NCBI GenBank assembly: GCA_009193035.1
Contig: SWDT01000064.1
Location: 155,718 to 219,717 of the forward strand
Origin: Halicephalobus mephisto
Taxonomy: Eukaryota; Nematoda; Chromadorea; Rhabditida; Panagrolaimidae
Direction: 5' to 3'
DNA: 64,000 nucleotides
Shown: piece after piece, positions 20,291 to 32,900 of the stretch
How the letters are laid out: each line of letters opens with the position of its first letter
How positions within the stretch are numbered: position 1 is the stretch's first letter
Translations under genes and position numbers: made by a program
The notes under the pieces: generated by a model
The model's database searches: none
The model's input: only the letters and a program-made list of their open reading frames with translations
What the model was told of the DNA's origin: nothing

Positions 20291-22911
20291 ACTATGAACT
20301 TTATTGTTTTTTAATCAAGGTAATTTTATTAAAAACAAATTTCATTATTGCCTTTATTTCAAAACAAAATTTGACGACAAATATTTATTACTTCGTGTTT
20401 TGGATTTAACGCTTACTGTAAAAAATGAAAAAAATTCATTATTATTTTTTATTTTTATCTGATTTTTAAAATTTAAAATTTTTATTTAATTTTTAAATTT
20501 AAAATTTTTATTTAATTTTTAAATTTTATTTAATTTTTAAATTTTTCGTTTTTACCTAATTTTTTTATTTTTATCTGATTTTAAATTTTTAAATTTTTTA
20601 CTTTTACCTAATTTTTTATTTTTATCTAGTTTTTTATTTTTAAATTTTATTTTATTTTTACCTAACTTTTTTATTTTTATCTGGTTTTTTATTTTTTGCA
20701 ATTAGTGTAGTTTTTGCATCTGTATTTTCCCTTTTTAGGATTTTCCAAAGTTCTTGGCCTTTGTGTACCTTGTTGATGAGCTTTCCGTGAACACAAGACT
20801 TTAGTTAATTAGGACCATTGGGAAATTCGTCATGGATCGGTTTCCAAGAAAAAACAAGGTTAATCCATCAAAGATGGAATTTAGTGTTTTCGTCTTATGA
20901 AAGTTCATAGTTTGATGTTTGGATTTTTTTGAGACAAAATTTATAGAAATTCTTAAAAAATAATTATTTATGCAAATTAAAAATTAAAAATAAATTTTTT
21001 TAGGACCAAATTGCGAAATTTCAAAAATAATTTTATAGAAATCAAAAAAAAATAAAATTTTCGTTTTAGGACCAAATTTGCGGGAATTTAAAAATAAAAA
21101 TTTATTTTATACAAATAAACTTTTAAAATTTAAATTTAAAAAAAAATTTGTTGATTTTTTTCGAAAATTTAATTTTTAAAATAATTTGAAAAAATTAAAA
21201 ATTAAATCAATTTTATAAATTAAAAAATTAAAAAATTAAAAATTAAAAATTAAATCAATTTTATTAATTAAAATATTTGTTTTTTAATTTTTGTCAATTA
21301 TATAACAATGTTAAAAATTGAAATTTTAATATTAAACTTTAATTTCGAAAAAACGGAATTCAAAATTGGATGAATTTTAAATTCTTAATTTTTTAATTGA
21401 GTTTTCAGTCAGATGTGTCACAAAATTTCATTCATCATTTTTTAATTTCAGAATTTCAAAATTTTCCAATTTGTGTATTTTCAAATTAAAAAACATTTAA
21501 ATTTTCAGATTTTTAGATTTTTATAATTTTTATAATTTTTATAATTTTTGTAATTTTTATAATTTTCGTAATTTTTATATTTTTGGAGTTTTATAAATTT
21601 CAAAATTTTTCTACTTTTAAAATGTTATTGCTTTTAGATTTTTTAAATTTTGTAATTTTTATAATTTTATAATTTTTAATATTTCTAAAATTTTAAAATT
21701 CTGAATTTCGTAATTTTAAAATTTTTAAAATTGAAAGTTATGTGTAAATTAAAAATAATAAAATTATAATTTTATAAATGTACTTTCTCAAGCCTGCGTT
21801 ACGGAATTTATTGATTTTGAAAATTGTCCACCTGTAATATCGCGTCTTTCATATTTAATTATGCCGTGGTACAATTAAATTTTTCGTTTTTAATACTACA
21901 ATTTTATAAAAAATTATCAACGTTTTTAAAAAAAGTTATTCCAATGAGAGTTTTCGGAATTTTTTAAAAGGTTTTGAATTTTTCATTTTAGATAATTTCG
22001 AAAATTTTATTGAATTTTTGAAAGATTCCAAGAAGATTTAGAAAATTCTAGAAGGACTAAGGAGATTTAAAAGATTTTAAAAAAGTTCTAAAAAGATCAA
22101 TAAAATTTTTAAAATTTTAGAAAAATTCAGAAAATTTTTAAAAAATTTATACAATTTTTAAAAATTCAGAAAATTTTAAAAATTTTTAGAAAATTTTAAA
22201 AAGTTTTATAAAATTTTTAAAAATTCAGAAAATTTTAAAGTTTTAGAAAATTATAAACAATTTTTAAAAATTTTAGGATTTGAAAAATTTTAGAAAGATT
22301 CAGAAGATTTTATGAGGATTTAGGAGATCCTAGAAAAACTCAGAAGACTAAAAGGATTCAGAATGCTTTTATGGAATTTTTAAAAGTAAAATTCGAAAAT
22401 TTTTGGTTTTAAATATTAATTTTAAAAATTTTTACCGAATTTTGGAATTTTTTAATAAATTTCAAAAAGTTTCTGAAATTTTTTAGGTTTTAGAAAATTT
22501 TTGGAATTTTTTATTTAATTTTAGAAAATTTCGAAAATTGAAATAAAATTTTGTAAAATTAAAAATTAAAATTGCTTGGACACGGATTTTCGGAATTTTT
22601 TAGAAGCTTTTTGAATTTTCAATTTTAAATGTTTTAAAAACTTTCACTAAATTCTGGAAGATTCTAGAACGTTGTATTAAATTCCGTAAAAATCCAGAAA
22701 CTTGTATTAAATTCCTAAAAGTCTCATAATCTACTATTGAATTCTCGAGGGTCTCATGGAACTTCAAAAATTTTAGAGAATTTCGAAAATTTCCGTTGAA
22801 TTTTAGATAATTTTGAAAATTTCTATCGAATTTTAGATAATTTAAGGAATTTTCATCGAATTTTAGATAATTTAAAAATTTTAATCGAATTTTAGATAAT
22901 TTTGAAAATTT

Positions 22912-23060
22912 TTATTTGATCCTGAAAATTTTGAGATTTTGAAAAAATTCAGAAATTTTTTATTTGATCCTGAAAATTTTGAGATTTTGAAAAAATTCAG
23001 AAATTTTTTATTTGATCCTGAAAATTTTGAGATTTTGAAAAAATTCAGAAATTTTTTTTT
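22912..23060 (+). repeat. 48-bp tandem repeat, three near-identical copies
   Basis: Units of tttatttgatcctgaaaatt followed by 'ttgagattttgaaaaaattcagaa'. The 48-bp period divides by three, so both strands give periodic open frames (FRNFLFDPENFEILKK type), which I regard as artefacts. Confidence 0.85.
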
Positions 23061-23434
23061 AATTTTAAAAATCCTCAAAAATTTCTTTAAGAATTTCGAA
23101 GGTTTCGAAAATTTCCGATAGATTTTAGAAGGCTTCGAAAGTTACTGTAGAATTTTAGAAGGCTATAGAAGTTTTCCATGGAATTCTGAAAACTTTTTTA
23201 AAATGTTAGGAAATTTTAAAAATTCCACTATATTCGAAAATAATTAAAAATTTTATAAAATATTTTAAAATTTTAGAAATTGTTATTTTTGAAGATCCGT
23301 AATCTCGTGCTGATTCCAGAAGCTCCCACGGGATTCTGAAAAATCTTGAATTTAAAAAAATTATAAAATTTCGTAATTTTGCATGAAATTTCAAACTTTT
23401 TAAAAAAAGTACAAAATTCTGAAATTTCATAAAA

Positions 23435-23620
23435 TTTTTTAAAATTTATAAAATTTTTTAAAATTTACAAAATTTTTGAAAATTTATAAAATTTTTGATA
23501 ATTTACAAAATTCTGAAAATTTATAAAATTTTTGAAAATTTATAAAATTTTTGAAAATTTACAAAATTTTTGAAAATTTATAAAATTTTTGAAAATTTCA
23601 TAAAATTTTTTAAAATTTAT
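23435..23620 (+). repeat. 20-bp tandem repeat 'ttgaaaatttataaaatttt'
   Basis: About nine imperfect units just before the rise in GC upstream of the RGK-like gene. Confidence 0.75.
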
Positions 23621-23994
23621 AATTTGGGACTGATTTTCGAAATATGGTAAAAAATTCCAGAAAATTTTACTTTCGAAAAAAGGCGTGGCATTCTGGAAAC
23701 TGCGGACTGGTCCTCAAGTTGGAATCTGACCTGGTGTCTTGGCCATTTTTCCCACATTATGAAGGACAAGTCAGACTTTCCTCAGACGGACCTCCATCTC
23801 AGAAAACTTGTTACGCATTTTTTTCCAGAAAACAAGTCCATTTTTCCGGGTCATGCCCCTTTTCAAAAAATCCAACTTTTCTCAGTCTTGCCGTTTTTTC
23901 CATTTCTGTCCGAGACTGGCACAATTCATATTTTTTCGAAAATATTTGTTTATTTTTAAAAATGTACCAAAATTGTTTTTATTCAGAAGACAGA

Positions 23995-26900
23995 ATGACG
24001 AATCGGAGAACTTCACTACCTGCCCTGAGGGTGTCTTCCCCCAGGACACTGTCTCCGAAATTCTGTAACCATGGATATTTGGAGGAAATCTCCGAGTTTG
24101 ACGTCGAACCCCCCTTCATCTCCCCGAGTTCCAGCTCCAGGCAAGTTACTACTCATTAAAAATTTAAAAAAATAATTTTAAAATTAAAAATATCTTAATT
24201 TTAAAATTTTAAAAAATCAACAAATTAAAAACCTCTTTATTTTAAAATTAAAAACCTCTTTATTTAAAATTAAAAATGTCTTTATTTATAATTTAAAAAA
24301 ATAATTTTAAAATTAAAAATATCTTAATTTTAAAATTCTAAAAAATCAACAAATTAAAAACTTTTTTATTTTAAAATTAAAAACCTCTTTATTTTAAAAT
24401 TTAAAATATCTTAATTTTAAAATTTTAAAAAATCAACAAATTTGAGAAAATAATTTTAAAATTGTAAAAATGTACTAATTTTAGAAAATTTAGAAATATT
24501 CTTAATTTAAAAATAATGAAATGTCAGAATTTTTAATCGTCATCTGAAGACCAGTAATCAAGTTTGTAATCAACAAATAAATTAAACATTATTCATGACA
24601 AGACCATTGTCTTTTTAGGGATCTTCGGTTTCTGAAAATAAATTTAAATAATGGTCCTGAAGCGAAAAAATTAATTTTTTTATTTCAAAGTTAATAATTT
24701 TAAATTTTTCTGTGATAAAACTTTTTTTTAAAGATTTTTGAAAAAAAATTTCGAAAATTGGTCCTGGAGCGAAAATTATTAATTTTTTATTTCAAAGTTA
24801 ATAATTTTAAATTTTTCTGTGATAAAATTGATTTTTTTAATTTAAAAATTTTAAAAAATTTTGAAAATTGATCTTGGAGCGAAAAAATTAATTTTTTAAT
24901 CTAAATAATTTGAATTTTTTCTGTGATAAAATTGATTTTTTTAATTTAAAAATTTTAAAAAATTTCGAAAATTGGTTTTGAAGTAAAAAATATTTAATTT
25001 ATTTCTCCAATTTGGAATTAGATTAATAATCTTTTAAGTATCTTTCGTGTTGGGATTAACATTTGTCAATTTGTGTTTTTTATTTTCTAAAAACAAATTT
25101 CAAATAATCTCGACAAGAAAAATGATTAATTTACACCTCAACTACGAATTTGTTTACAAATATTTTAATTTTTTTTTTAAAATAATTTTTTAATTTTTTT
25201 TTTTAAAATAATTTTTTAATTTTTTTTTAAAATAATTTTTTAATTTTTTTTTAAAATAATTTTTTAATTTTTTTAAAATAATTTTTTAATTTTTTTTTAA
25301 AACAATTTTTTAATTTTTTTAAAATAATTTTTTAATTTTTTTTTTAAATAATTTTTTAATTTTTTTAAAAAATAATTTTTTAATTTTTTTTTAAAAATAA
25401 TTTTTTAATTTTTTTAAAAAAAAATTTGGTTTGTGGTTCCATTGCGAAAAATTTTTTAATTTTTATTACTAATTTAGTTAATAATTATTTAAACGTTTTT
25501 CGTCACGGGACCAGAAATTTTAAAATTAAAATTTTAAGTAATGGTCCTGACACGGAAATTGTTTAAGTTGTTTTTGATTACAAAGTGGACTAATAAAATT
25601 TGGAAATTTTGCGCCGTAAAACTAAAATTTTTTTATTTTTCGAAGATAATTGTCAATAATGGTCCTGACATGGAAATTGTTTGTTTTCAATTACGAAATT
25701 AGTTAGTATTTTTTAAAATTTTTCGTGTTAGAACCAAAATTTTTCTTTATTTTTCGAAGATAATTGTCAATAATGGTCTTGACACGGAAATTTTTTTTTC
25801 AATTGCGAAATTATTATTTTTTAAAATTTTTCGTGTTAGGACCAAAATTTTTCTTTATTTTTCGAGGATAATTTTCAATAATGGTCCCAATACGAAAATT
25901 GCTTATTTTTTCAATTACAAAATTAGTTAGTATTTTTAAAGATTTTTCGTGTTAGAACCAAAATTTTTCTTTATTTTTCGAAGATAATTGTCAATAATGG
26001 TCCTGACACGGAAATTTTTTTTTAATTGCGAAATTATTATTTTTTAAAATTTTTCGTGTTAGAACCAAAATTTTTTTATTTTTCGAAGATAATTGTCAAT
26101 AATGGTCCCGATACGAAAATTTTTTTTCAATTACAAAATTAGTTAGTATTTTTTAAAATTTTTCTTTATTTTGGGATTTTTTATTTTCCAAGGATAATTT
26201 TTCAACAGTCTTGACAGGAAAAATTTTGAAATTATTCCTCAACTATGAAGTTGGTTACTATCCTTTAAAATTTTTTCGTGACAGAATTTTTACTTTTTCT
26301 TTGAACTTTTTTATTTTCTAAAAAACATTTCGAATTGTAGTTTCGTCACTCAATGTGCTTATTCATTTTCCAACCAGTTTTTAAAATAATTTTAAATACG
26401 TTATTTGCGTTTTTAAATAAAGAGTGATGGAGTCCGTCTTCGGCGAGATTTTCGATTGCACGATAAAAATTACGAAACAACTATCATATAAAATCAATGC
26501 TCAGGTTACTGTATTTCTCATGAGATTCCTGATATTCACATCGGGACGATTTCATAACAACGTTTATTTCTACTTTTTTACACAGGTTTTCTGAAATCAG
26601 GTTTAACTGAATAGAATCAACAAATAAGAGCTCCTGATTACGGTTTTCATCTTATTTGATTTTAACTAAGTAAATCGATGGCAGGATTGTATTCCAAAGA
26701 AGATTGATCGTAATTAAGTATAATCAACGTATTTGGTTCTATTTAAAAAAGTACTAGTATATTGATCATACTCAGTTATAGTTAATTTTCTTTGGAATAC
26801 AATCCTGTCATCGATTTACTTAGTTAAAATCAAATAAAATGAAAACCGTAATCAAGAGCTGTTACTTGTTGGTTGCATTCCAAAGAAGATTAATCATAAT

Positions 26901-29900
26901 TAAGTATAATCAACGTATTTGGACCGTATTTGGTTCTATTTAAAAAAGTACTAGTATATTGATCATACTTAGTTATAGTCAATCTTTTATTATATTGCAA
27001 TCCTGTCATCGATTTACTTAGTTAAAATCAAATAAAATGAAAACCGTAATCAAGAGCTCTTACTTGTTGGTTGCATTCCAAAGAAGATTAATCATAATTA
27101 AGTATAATCAACGTATTTAGGTCATGTTTGGTTCCAGTTAAAAAAGTACTAGTATATTGACCATACTCAGTTATAGTCAATTTTCTTTGGAATACAATCC
27201 TGTCATCGATTTACTTAGTTAAAATCAAATAAGATGAAAACCGTAATCAGGAGCTCTTACTTGTTAATTTCATCCAGTTTAACATGATTTCAGAAAACCT
27301 GTGAAAATTTAAAATTATCTCTTCAAGATGTCAACAACTGTTTCATCGACTAATTGTGACGTATTTAATAAATTTCACAAAAAACAAAAATATTTTATCT
27401 GTAGTCTCTGTTAACCGGATAAGTGTTTTGAAAATTTCGCGAGATTGACTCGGGTTGCGAAATGTCATTTTTACTAAAATCAAACGTCAAAAATAACACG
27501 GAATATTTCCTGAAATTTCTTATTTTTAGACAAAACTAAAAATATATAAAAAAACTACTTTAAAAAAGATTAATATCTTCTTTCATCCATTACTAAAATT
27601 AATAAAAAAAAAATAAAACATTTTTAAAAAAAATTAAATTTATTTTTGAAAAAAAAAGATATTTTTAAAAATTAAAGAAATTCATTTTTTTTTAAAAAAA
27701 AGATATTTTTAAAGATTAAAGAAATTCATTTTTTTGAAAAAAAAAAGATATTTTTAAAAATTAAAAAAATTTATTTTTTTGAAAAAAGTGGTTTTTAAAA
27801 TTTTGTTGTTAGAAATTGTTGAAATTTAAAAAAACAAAGATTTTTAATCTCGAAATTTTCCAAAAATAAAAACTGACTAATCATATTAAAGAACAATTAA
27901 CAATGTGACGAAATTGGTCTTGACAAGAATTTTTAGAATCCTCTGAAAACTTTTAGCATTTGTTTTCGAAGTTTACTGAATTCTCAAAATTCTGTCTTTT
28001 ATTATTACAAAAAATAAAAATTTATTTAGTCTTAAAGTGGTCCTGACACGAATCTTTGAAATTTTCCAGTCAAGACAAAAAATTAATTTTTTTTTAAATT
28101 TACAAAATTTCAAAAATATTTAATAAATTTTATTTAAAATTAATTTTTTTAAATATCATAATTTTTTTTTAATTTTGTAATTTGAATTTTTTTATTTTTT
28201 AGATTTTTTAGAAATTTCGTAATTTAAATTTTTAATTTTTTTAATTTTTTTAGAAATTTTGTAATTTAAATTTTTTATTTTTTTATTTTTTAAATGTTTT
28301 AGAAATTTTGTAATTTGATTTTTTTTATTTTTTAAATTTTTTAGAAATTTTGTAATTTAAATTTATTTTTTTAAATAATGTTTTATTGATGAATCTCAGT
28401 TGTTTGGAAATCGATATTTTTGTTTAATTCCTCGACATTTGCGAAACTTGGACTCAAATCAGGAAAAAGGAAATTCGAAATTTGTTGCTTCCGGGTGAAT
28501 TTAAAAAAATTTATTTTTAGGACCAACTGACGGATGAATTTTGAAAAATTTCTAAATTTAGAAAAAAAACTCATATTTTAGGCTACAGTAATAATTATGC
28601 AAGATGTCGAAAAAAAACCCAAAATTTTTAAAAAAATATTTTAAATTTAAAGAAAATTTAAAATTTTTAAAATATTCAAATTTTTAAAAAATTTTGAGCG
28701 AAAATTCGGACATACTTGAGTGACCGTTGACGGATTACTGTAGATTAGTGAAATTGCCGGAGGCATTGTTGTGAAGTTGTCTTGACAAGAATTTCTAAAT
28801 TTTAAATATTTTTACATTTTTTATTAAATCTTAAAAATTCCGAAAAATTCACAAAACTTTCTGAAGCTTTTTAAAATCCAATTAAATATTTCGAAGATTC
28901 TAAAAACTACGGTATTTTAGAGATATTCTGAAATCTTCCATAAGATTCTCTAAAATTTCGAAATGTTTAATTTGATTTTAAAATTTTTCAGAAAAGTTTG
29001 TGGAATTTTCGAAGATTCTAAAAACTACGGTATTTTAGAGATATTCTGAAATCCTCTATAAAAATCTTTCAAATTTCGAAAATTTCCATTTGATTCCTGA
29101 ATATCCCAGAAAGGTTTTTGAAATTTTCAAAGATTCTAAAACTTTTTACTTTATTCTAAAAGTTTTCTAGAATCTTCCATAAGATTCCGAAAACCAAAAA
29201 TTTTTAAAAGTTTCAGAAGTTTTGTAATTTTTACTTGATTTTAGAAAGTTTTGGAAGTTTCTATTGGATTTTAGGAAATTTATGAAGTTTCTACTTGATT
29301 TTAGGAATTTTCTATAGGATTTTAGGAAACTTCAAAAGTTTCTACTTGATTTTAAGAATTTTAGGAATTTTCTACTTGATTTTAGGAAATTTCGGAAGTT
29401 TCTATAGGATTTTAGGAAATTTCCATTGGCTTTTAGGAAACTTCAAAAGTTTCTACTTGATTTTAAGAATTTTAGGAATTTTCTACTTGATTTTAGGAAT
29501 TTTAGGAAGTTTCTACTTGATTTTAGGAATTTGATGAAGTTTCTACTTGATTTTAGGAATTTTCGTAATTTTCTATAAAATTCTGAAACGGCTTAGGAAC
29601 TTCTGTGAGAGCCTAAAAGTACTCCCCAGTGCAGTTCTGATTCCGGTCGGGACCAAGGATTAGTTATTCAATTTTTTAATGAAATCCGAATATTCTTTGT
29701 CAAATTTCATTTTTTTTAAAAATCAAGTTTCTAAATTCCATTTTAGTTTCCATAATAAAGAAAAAATTCTTTTTCAATTTAATTATTCAATGTCCAAAAT
29801 TTCGAAATTAGTAAAGTAATCAATTCAGAAAAGTTCCAAAAACCGTGGGAAAGAAATTTTGCCGTGTCACTTTCAGTTTTCTATTTTTGGATATTTTCGA

Positions 29901-32900
29901 ACATGTCCTGAGGGAAAACAAAAAATAAGCGAAAAATGGATTTTTGTACTTTTTACAACTTCAGCAATGTACTTATTTTTAAAATTTAAAATTTTTCGAA
30001 TTTTTAAAATTTTTTAACTTTTTCGAATTTATAAAATTTAAAATTTAAAATTTTTCGAATTTTTCTAAATTTTTAAAATTTAAAATTTTTTTGATTTTTT
30101 CTAAATTTTTCGAATTTCTATGATTTTCTAAAAAATTAATTAAATTTTAAAAAATTTTTTAATTTTAAAAATTCCGAAATTTTAAATTTATTTCATTTTT
30201 TTAAATTTGGAAATTTTACAAAAGTTTCCAGAATCTAGTAGGGGATTCTGAAGTTTTCTACAACTTCTCAGAAGCTTCTGAAATTTCTTAGAATCCTCCA
30301 GAATCCGGAGTTTTAAAAAATTAAAAAAAAATTTTGAATTTTAATTTTTATAAAAAATGTGACTTATTTGAAAACTTCAAAAAATGATGTAATTCTTATT
30401 TCCTCATGATCAGGTTACGATAAACCAAAAATTCTCCTTGAATGAATTCATAAATTTTACTGAACGGAAGTCAGTTTCCGTTTTGAAATCGAATATTTTT
30501 TTTTTCGAAAATCATAAAACTCGGAAAAATTATAAAACAAACAAAGGGACTAAGGAATTCATCTTGCAAAAAATTTGTAAAAAAACAAATTTCATAAGTT
30601 TTTGAAAAATTTTCTTATTTAAAAAAAATTAAAAATTAGAAATTTTTTGAAAAATTTAAAAATTTTCTGAATTTTTGAAGTTTTCTAAAATTCATCATTT
30701 TTTTTATATTTTTAAAATTTTCTAAATTTTCTAGATTTTATAAATTTTTAAAATTATAAATTTTATAAAACTTTTTAAATCATAAATTTTTAAAATTATA
30801 AATTTTCTTAATTTTTAAAACTTTAAAAACTTTTTAAACTATAAATTTCTTAATTTTCTAAAACTTTTTAAACTATATATTTTTTAATTTTAAGCAATTT
30901 TTTAAAATTAAAAAAAACTTTAAACAGTAAATTTTTTAATTTTCTAAAATTTTTTAAACTACAAATTTTTTTAATTTTCTAAAACTTTTTAAATTAGAAA
31001 TTTTTTAACTTTAAGGAATTTTTTAAATTATAGATTTTTTAATTTTGGAAGTTTTAGTGCTGAAAATTCGCCTAGAATGCTGTCGCCGACCCACAGGAGA
31101 CCGGCTTCTGCCAGACCTTTTAGGAAAAGACTGCTGTCCAGATCGTCGAATGTTGGCGAAGAAGACAGTTTTCAATATGACTTTAATGATGAGATTCAGA
31201 AGTCTTCAAGTAATTCCAATTCATCTGTAGCTGATTTTACAAAAGAAAAAATTTTATTCGAAAAAGAAAAAAATTTAAATGAAATAAAAACAAGACCACA
31301 ATTGTCTTCGATGCAAAAAATGAGGTCGTTCAACATAGACACCCAAGGCAAAGTCGTCGATTGCGGATTCAGGTACGGGGGGGTCTGCACGAGACCCCTG
31401 ACCCCGAGGACCCCCAAAAACCGAAGAGCAACTTGTCCCGAGATCTGGCTCAGTAGCGAACTCGAAAGACAAGAACCGATCAAGTTCATCCTCAGGATCT
31501 ATGGATTAGACACCTGTGGAAAATCTACAGTAATCCAACAAATGAGATCTCACGCCGATGTCACTGGATGTTCCGAAGACCAAGTTATCGAAGGAGACGA
31601 AAGCGAGAAACAGACTCATACTATAAATTTCATGATGAATGACCAAGAAATCGAACTCGAACTTATCCACGGATCGGCTTTGGAGGTGAGTGGGGTTCAT
31701 AGGGGTAGTGGAGTTCACAGAAATAGTGGGATTCATAGGGGTAGTGGAGTTCATAGAAATAGTGGGATTCATAGGGGTAGTGGGATTCATAGGGGTAGTG
31801 GAGTTCATAGAAATAGTAAAGTTCATAGGAGTAGTGGAGTTCATAGAAATAGTGAGGTTCATAGGGGTTTGAGGATTAATAAAAACATGAAAATTTATGG
31901 GAATTATCAAGATCAATAGAGGTTAAAAGTTAACAAGAAGTAACAGATTAGGCAAGAATTAAGAAAATAGGAATTCAGAAGTCGATGGGGACAAAGAAGG
32001 CTGATAGTGGTTTTGGTTATTTATGAAATATCAATAAAACTTTGGGGTTAGTAGTCTTCAAAGAGATTAACAAAAGTTAGGGAAACTAATACAGGATAAG
32101 GAGATCAATAGAAATTTAAAGAATAGACAAGAACCAAGAAGATCAATAGGGATAAAATCGATGAAAAAAAATCATGAAGATCAATGAGGATAAAATTTAT
32201 TTAAAAAAATCATGAAGATCGATGAGGATAAAATTCATTAAAAAAATCATGAAGATCAATAGAGATAAAATCGATGAAAAAAAATCATGAAGATCGATAT
32301 ACTGTAGGATTTTATGGAAATCAAAAGAATCAATAGGAGTTTGAAAAATAGACAAAAACTAAGAAAATCGGTGAAGTTATAGGGATCGATGGGGTATCAC
32401 TAAGGATCTAGAAATCGATAAAAGTTCAGGGAATAGATATAAACTAAGAACATAGATGAAAATTAAAAATTCTAACAGAGGCTGTAAATTAACAAAACAA
32501 AAATTAAAAAGACCAATAGAGATATCAATATGGCTCTAAATAATAAAATCCAGATAATTTATGAAAATTAGGAAAGTGAATAAAGACCAGAACTGTCGAT
32601 TTTCGGGCTTTTTTCGAATTAATTTGAACAAAAAAATCGAAATTTTTGAATTAATTTTAATTCGAAAATTGAAATTTTAAAATTAATTAAAATTCGAAAA
32701 TCTTTATTTTTGGATTAATTTAAATTCGAAAATCTCTATTTTTTAATTCGAATAGAAGTAGTTTGATCTGAAAATTTCGGAAATTTGACAACTTTGATGA
32801 AAATTAAAAATCTATTTCGATATTAAATTTAATGTTTTAGAAAAATCCGTTCCAAGATATCCCGAACATCTACATGATCCTTTACTCGGTGGATAACCGA

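Larger units (their letters stand above)
20300..23980. other. Very AT-rich intergenic DNA with simple repeats
   Basis: Long runs of aattttta/taaaattt words. It includes (taattttta)n at 21.52-21.60 kb, a 48-bp tandem repeat at 22.91-23.06 kb and a 20-bp repeat at 23.43-23.62 kb. From 23.69 to 23.95 kb the GC rises; this is probably the promoter or leader of the RGK-like gene. No gene recognised. Confidence 0.6.
24141..31075 (+). other. 6.9-kb GC-AG intron filled with repeats
   Basis: The donor is GCAAGT and the acceptor TAG at 31073-31075. Contents in order: TTAAAAATTAAAAA-type repeats (24.15-24.5 kb), the GGTCCTGACACGAAAATT satellite (24.5-26.3 kb) with a T8A2 array inside, a 723-bp foldback element, AT filler, a pair of 110-bp duplicates (28.88-29.06 kb), a 24-bp array (29.22-29.58 kb) and more AT filler. 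The gene's reading frame is continuous across it (AG|A), which is the main evidence that the exons belong together. Confidence 0.75.

Noticed and set aside
22881..23121. Phe/Lys/Asn-rich repeated frames on both strands
   Set aside because: The 48-bp period divides by three, so the array keeps accidental frames open. No gene.
23644..23994. Upstream in-frame extension of the RGK-like gene
   Set aside because: It is open but hydrophobic/random in composition and precedes a good TTATTCAG acceptor, so I read it as leader or promoter.
29295..29534. ILGIFYLILG repeated frame
   Set aside because: It is a translation of the 24-bp array in the RGK intron.
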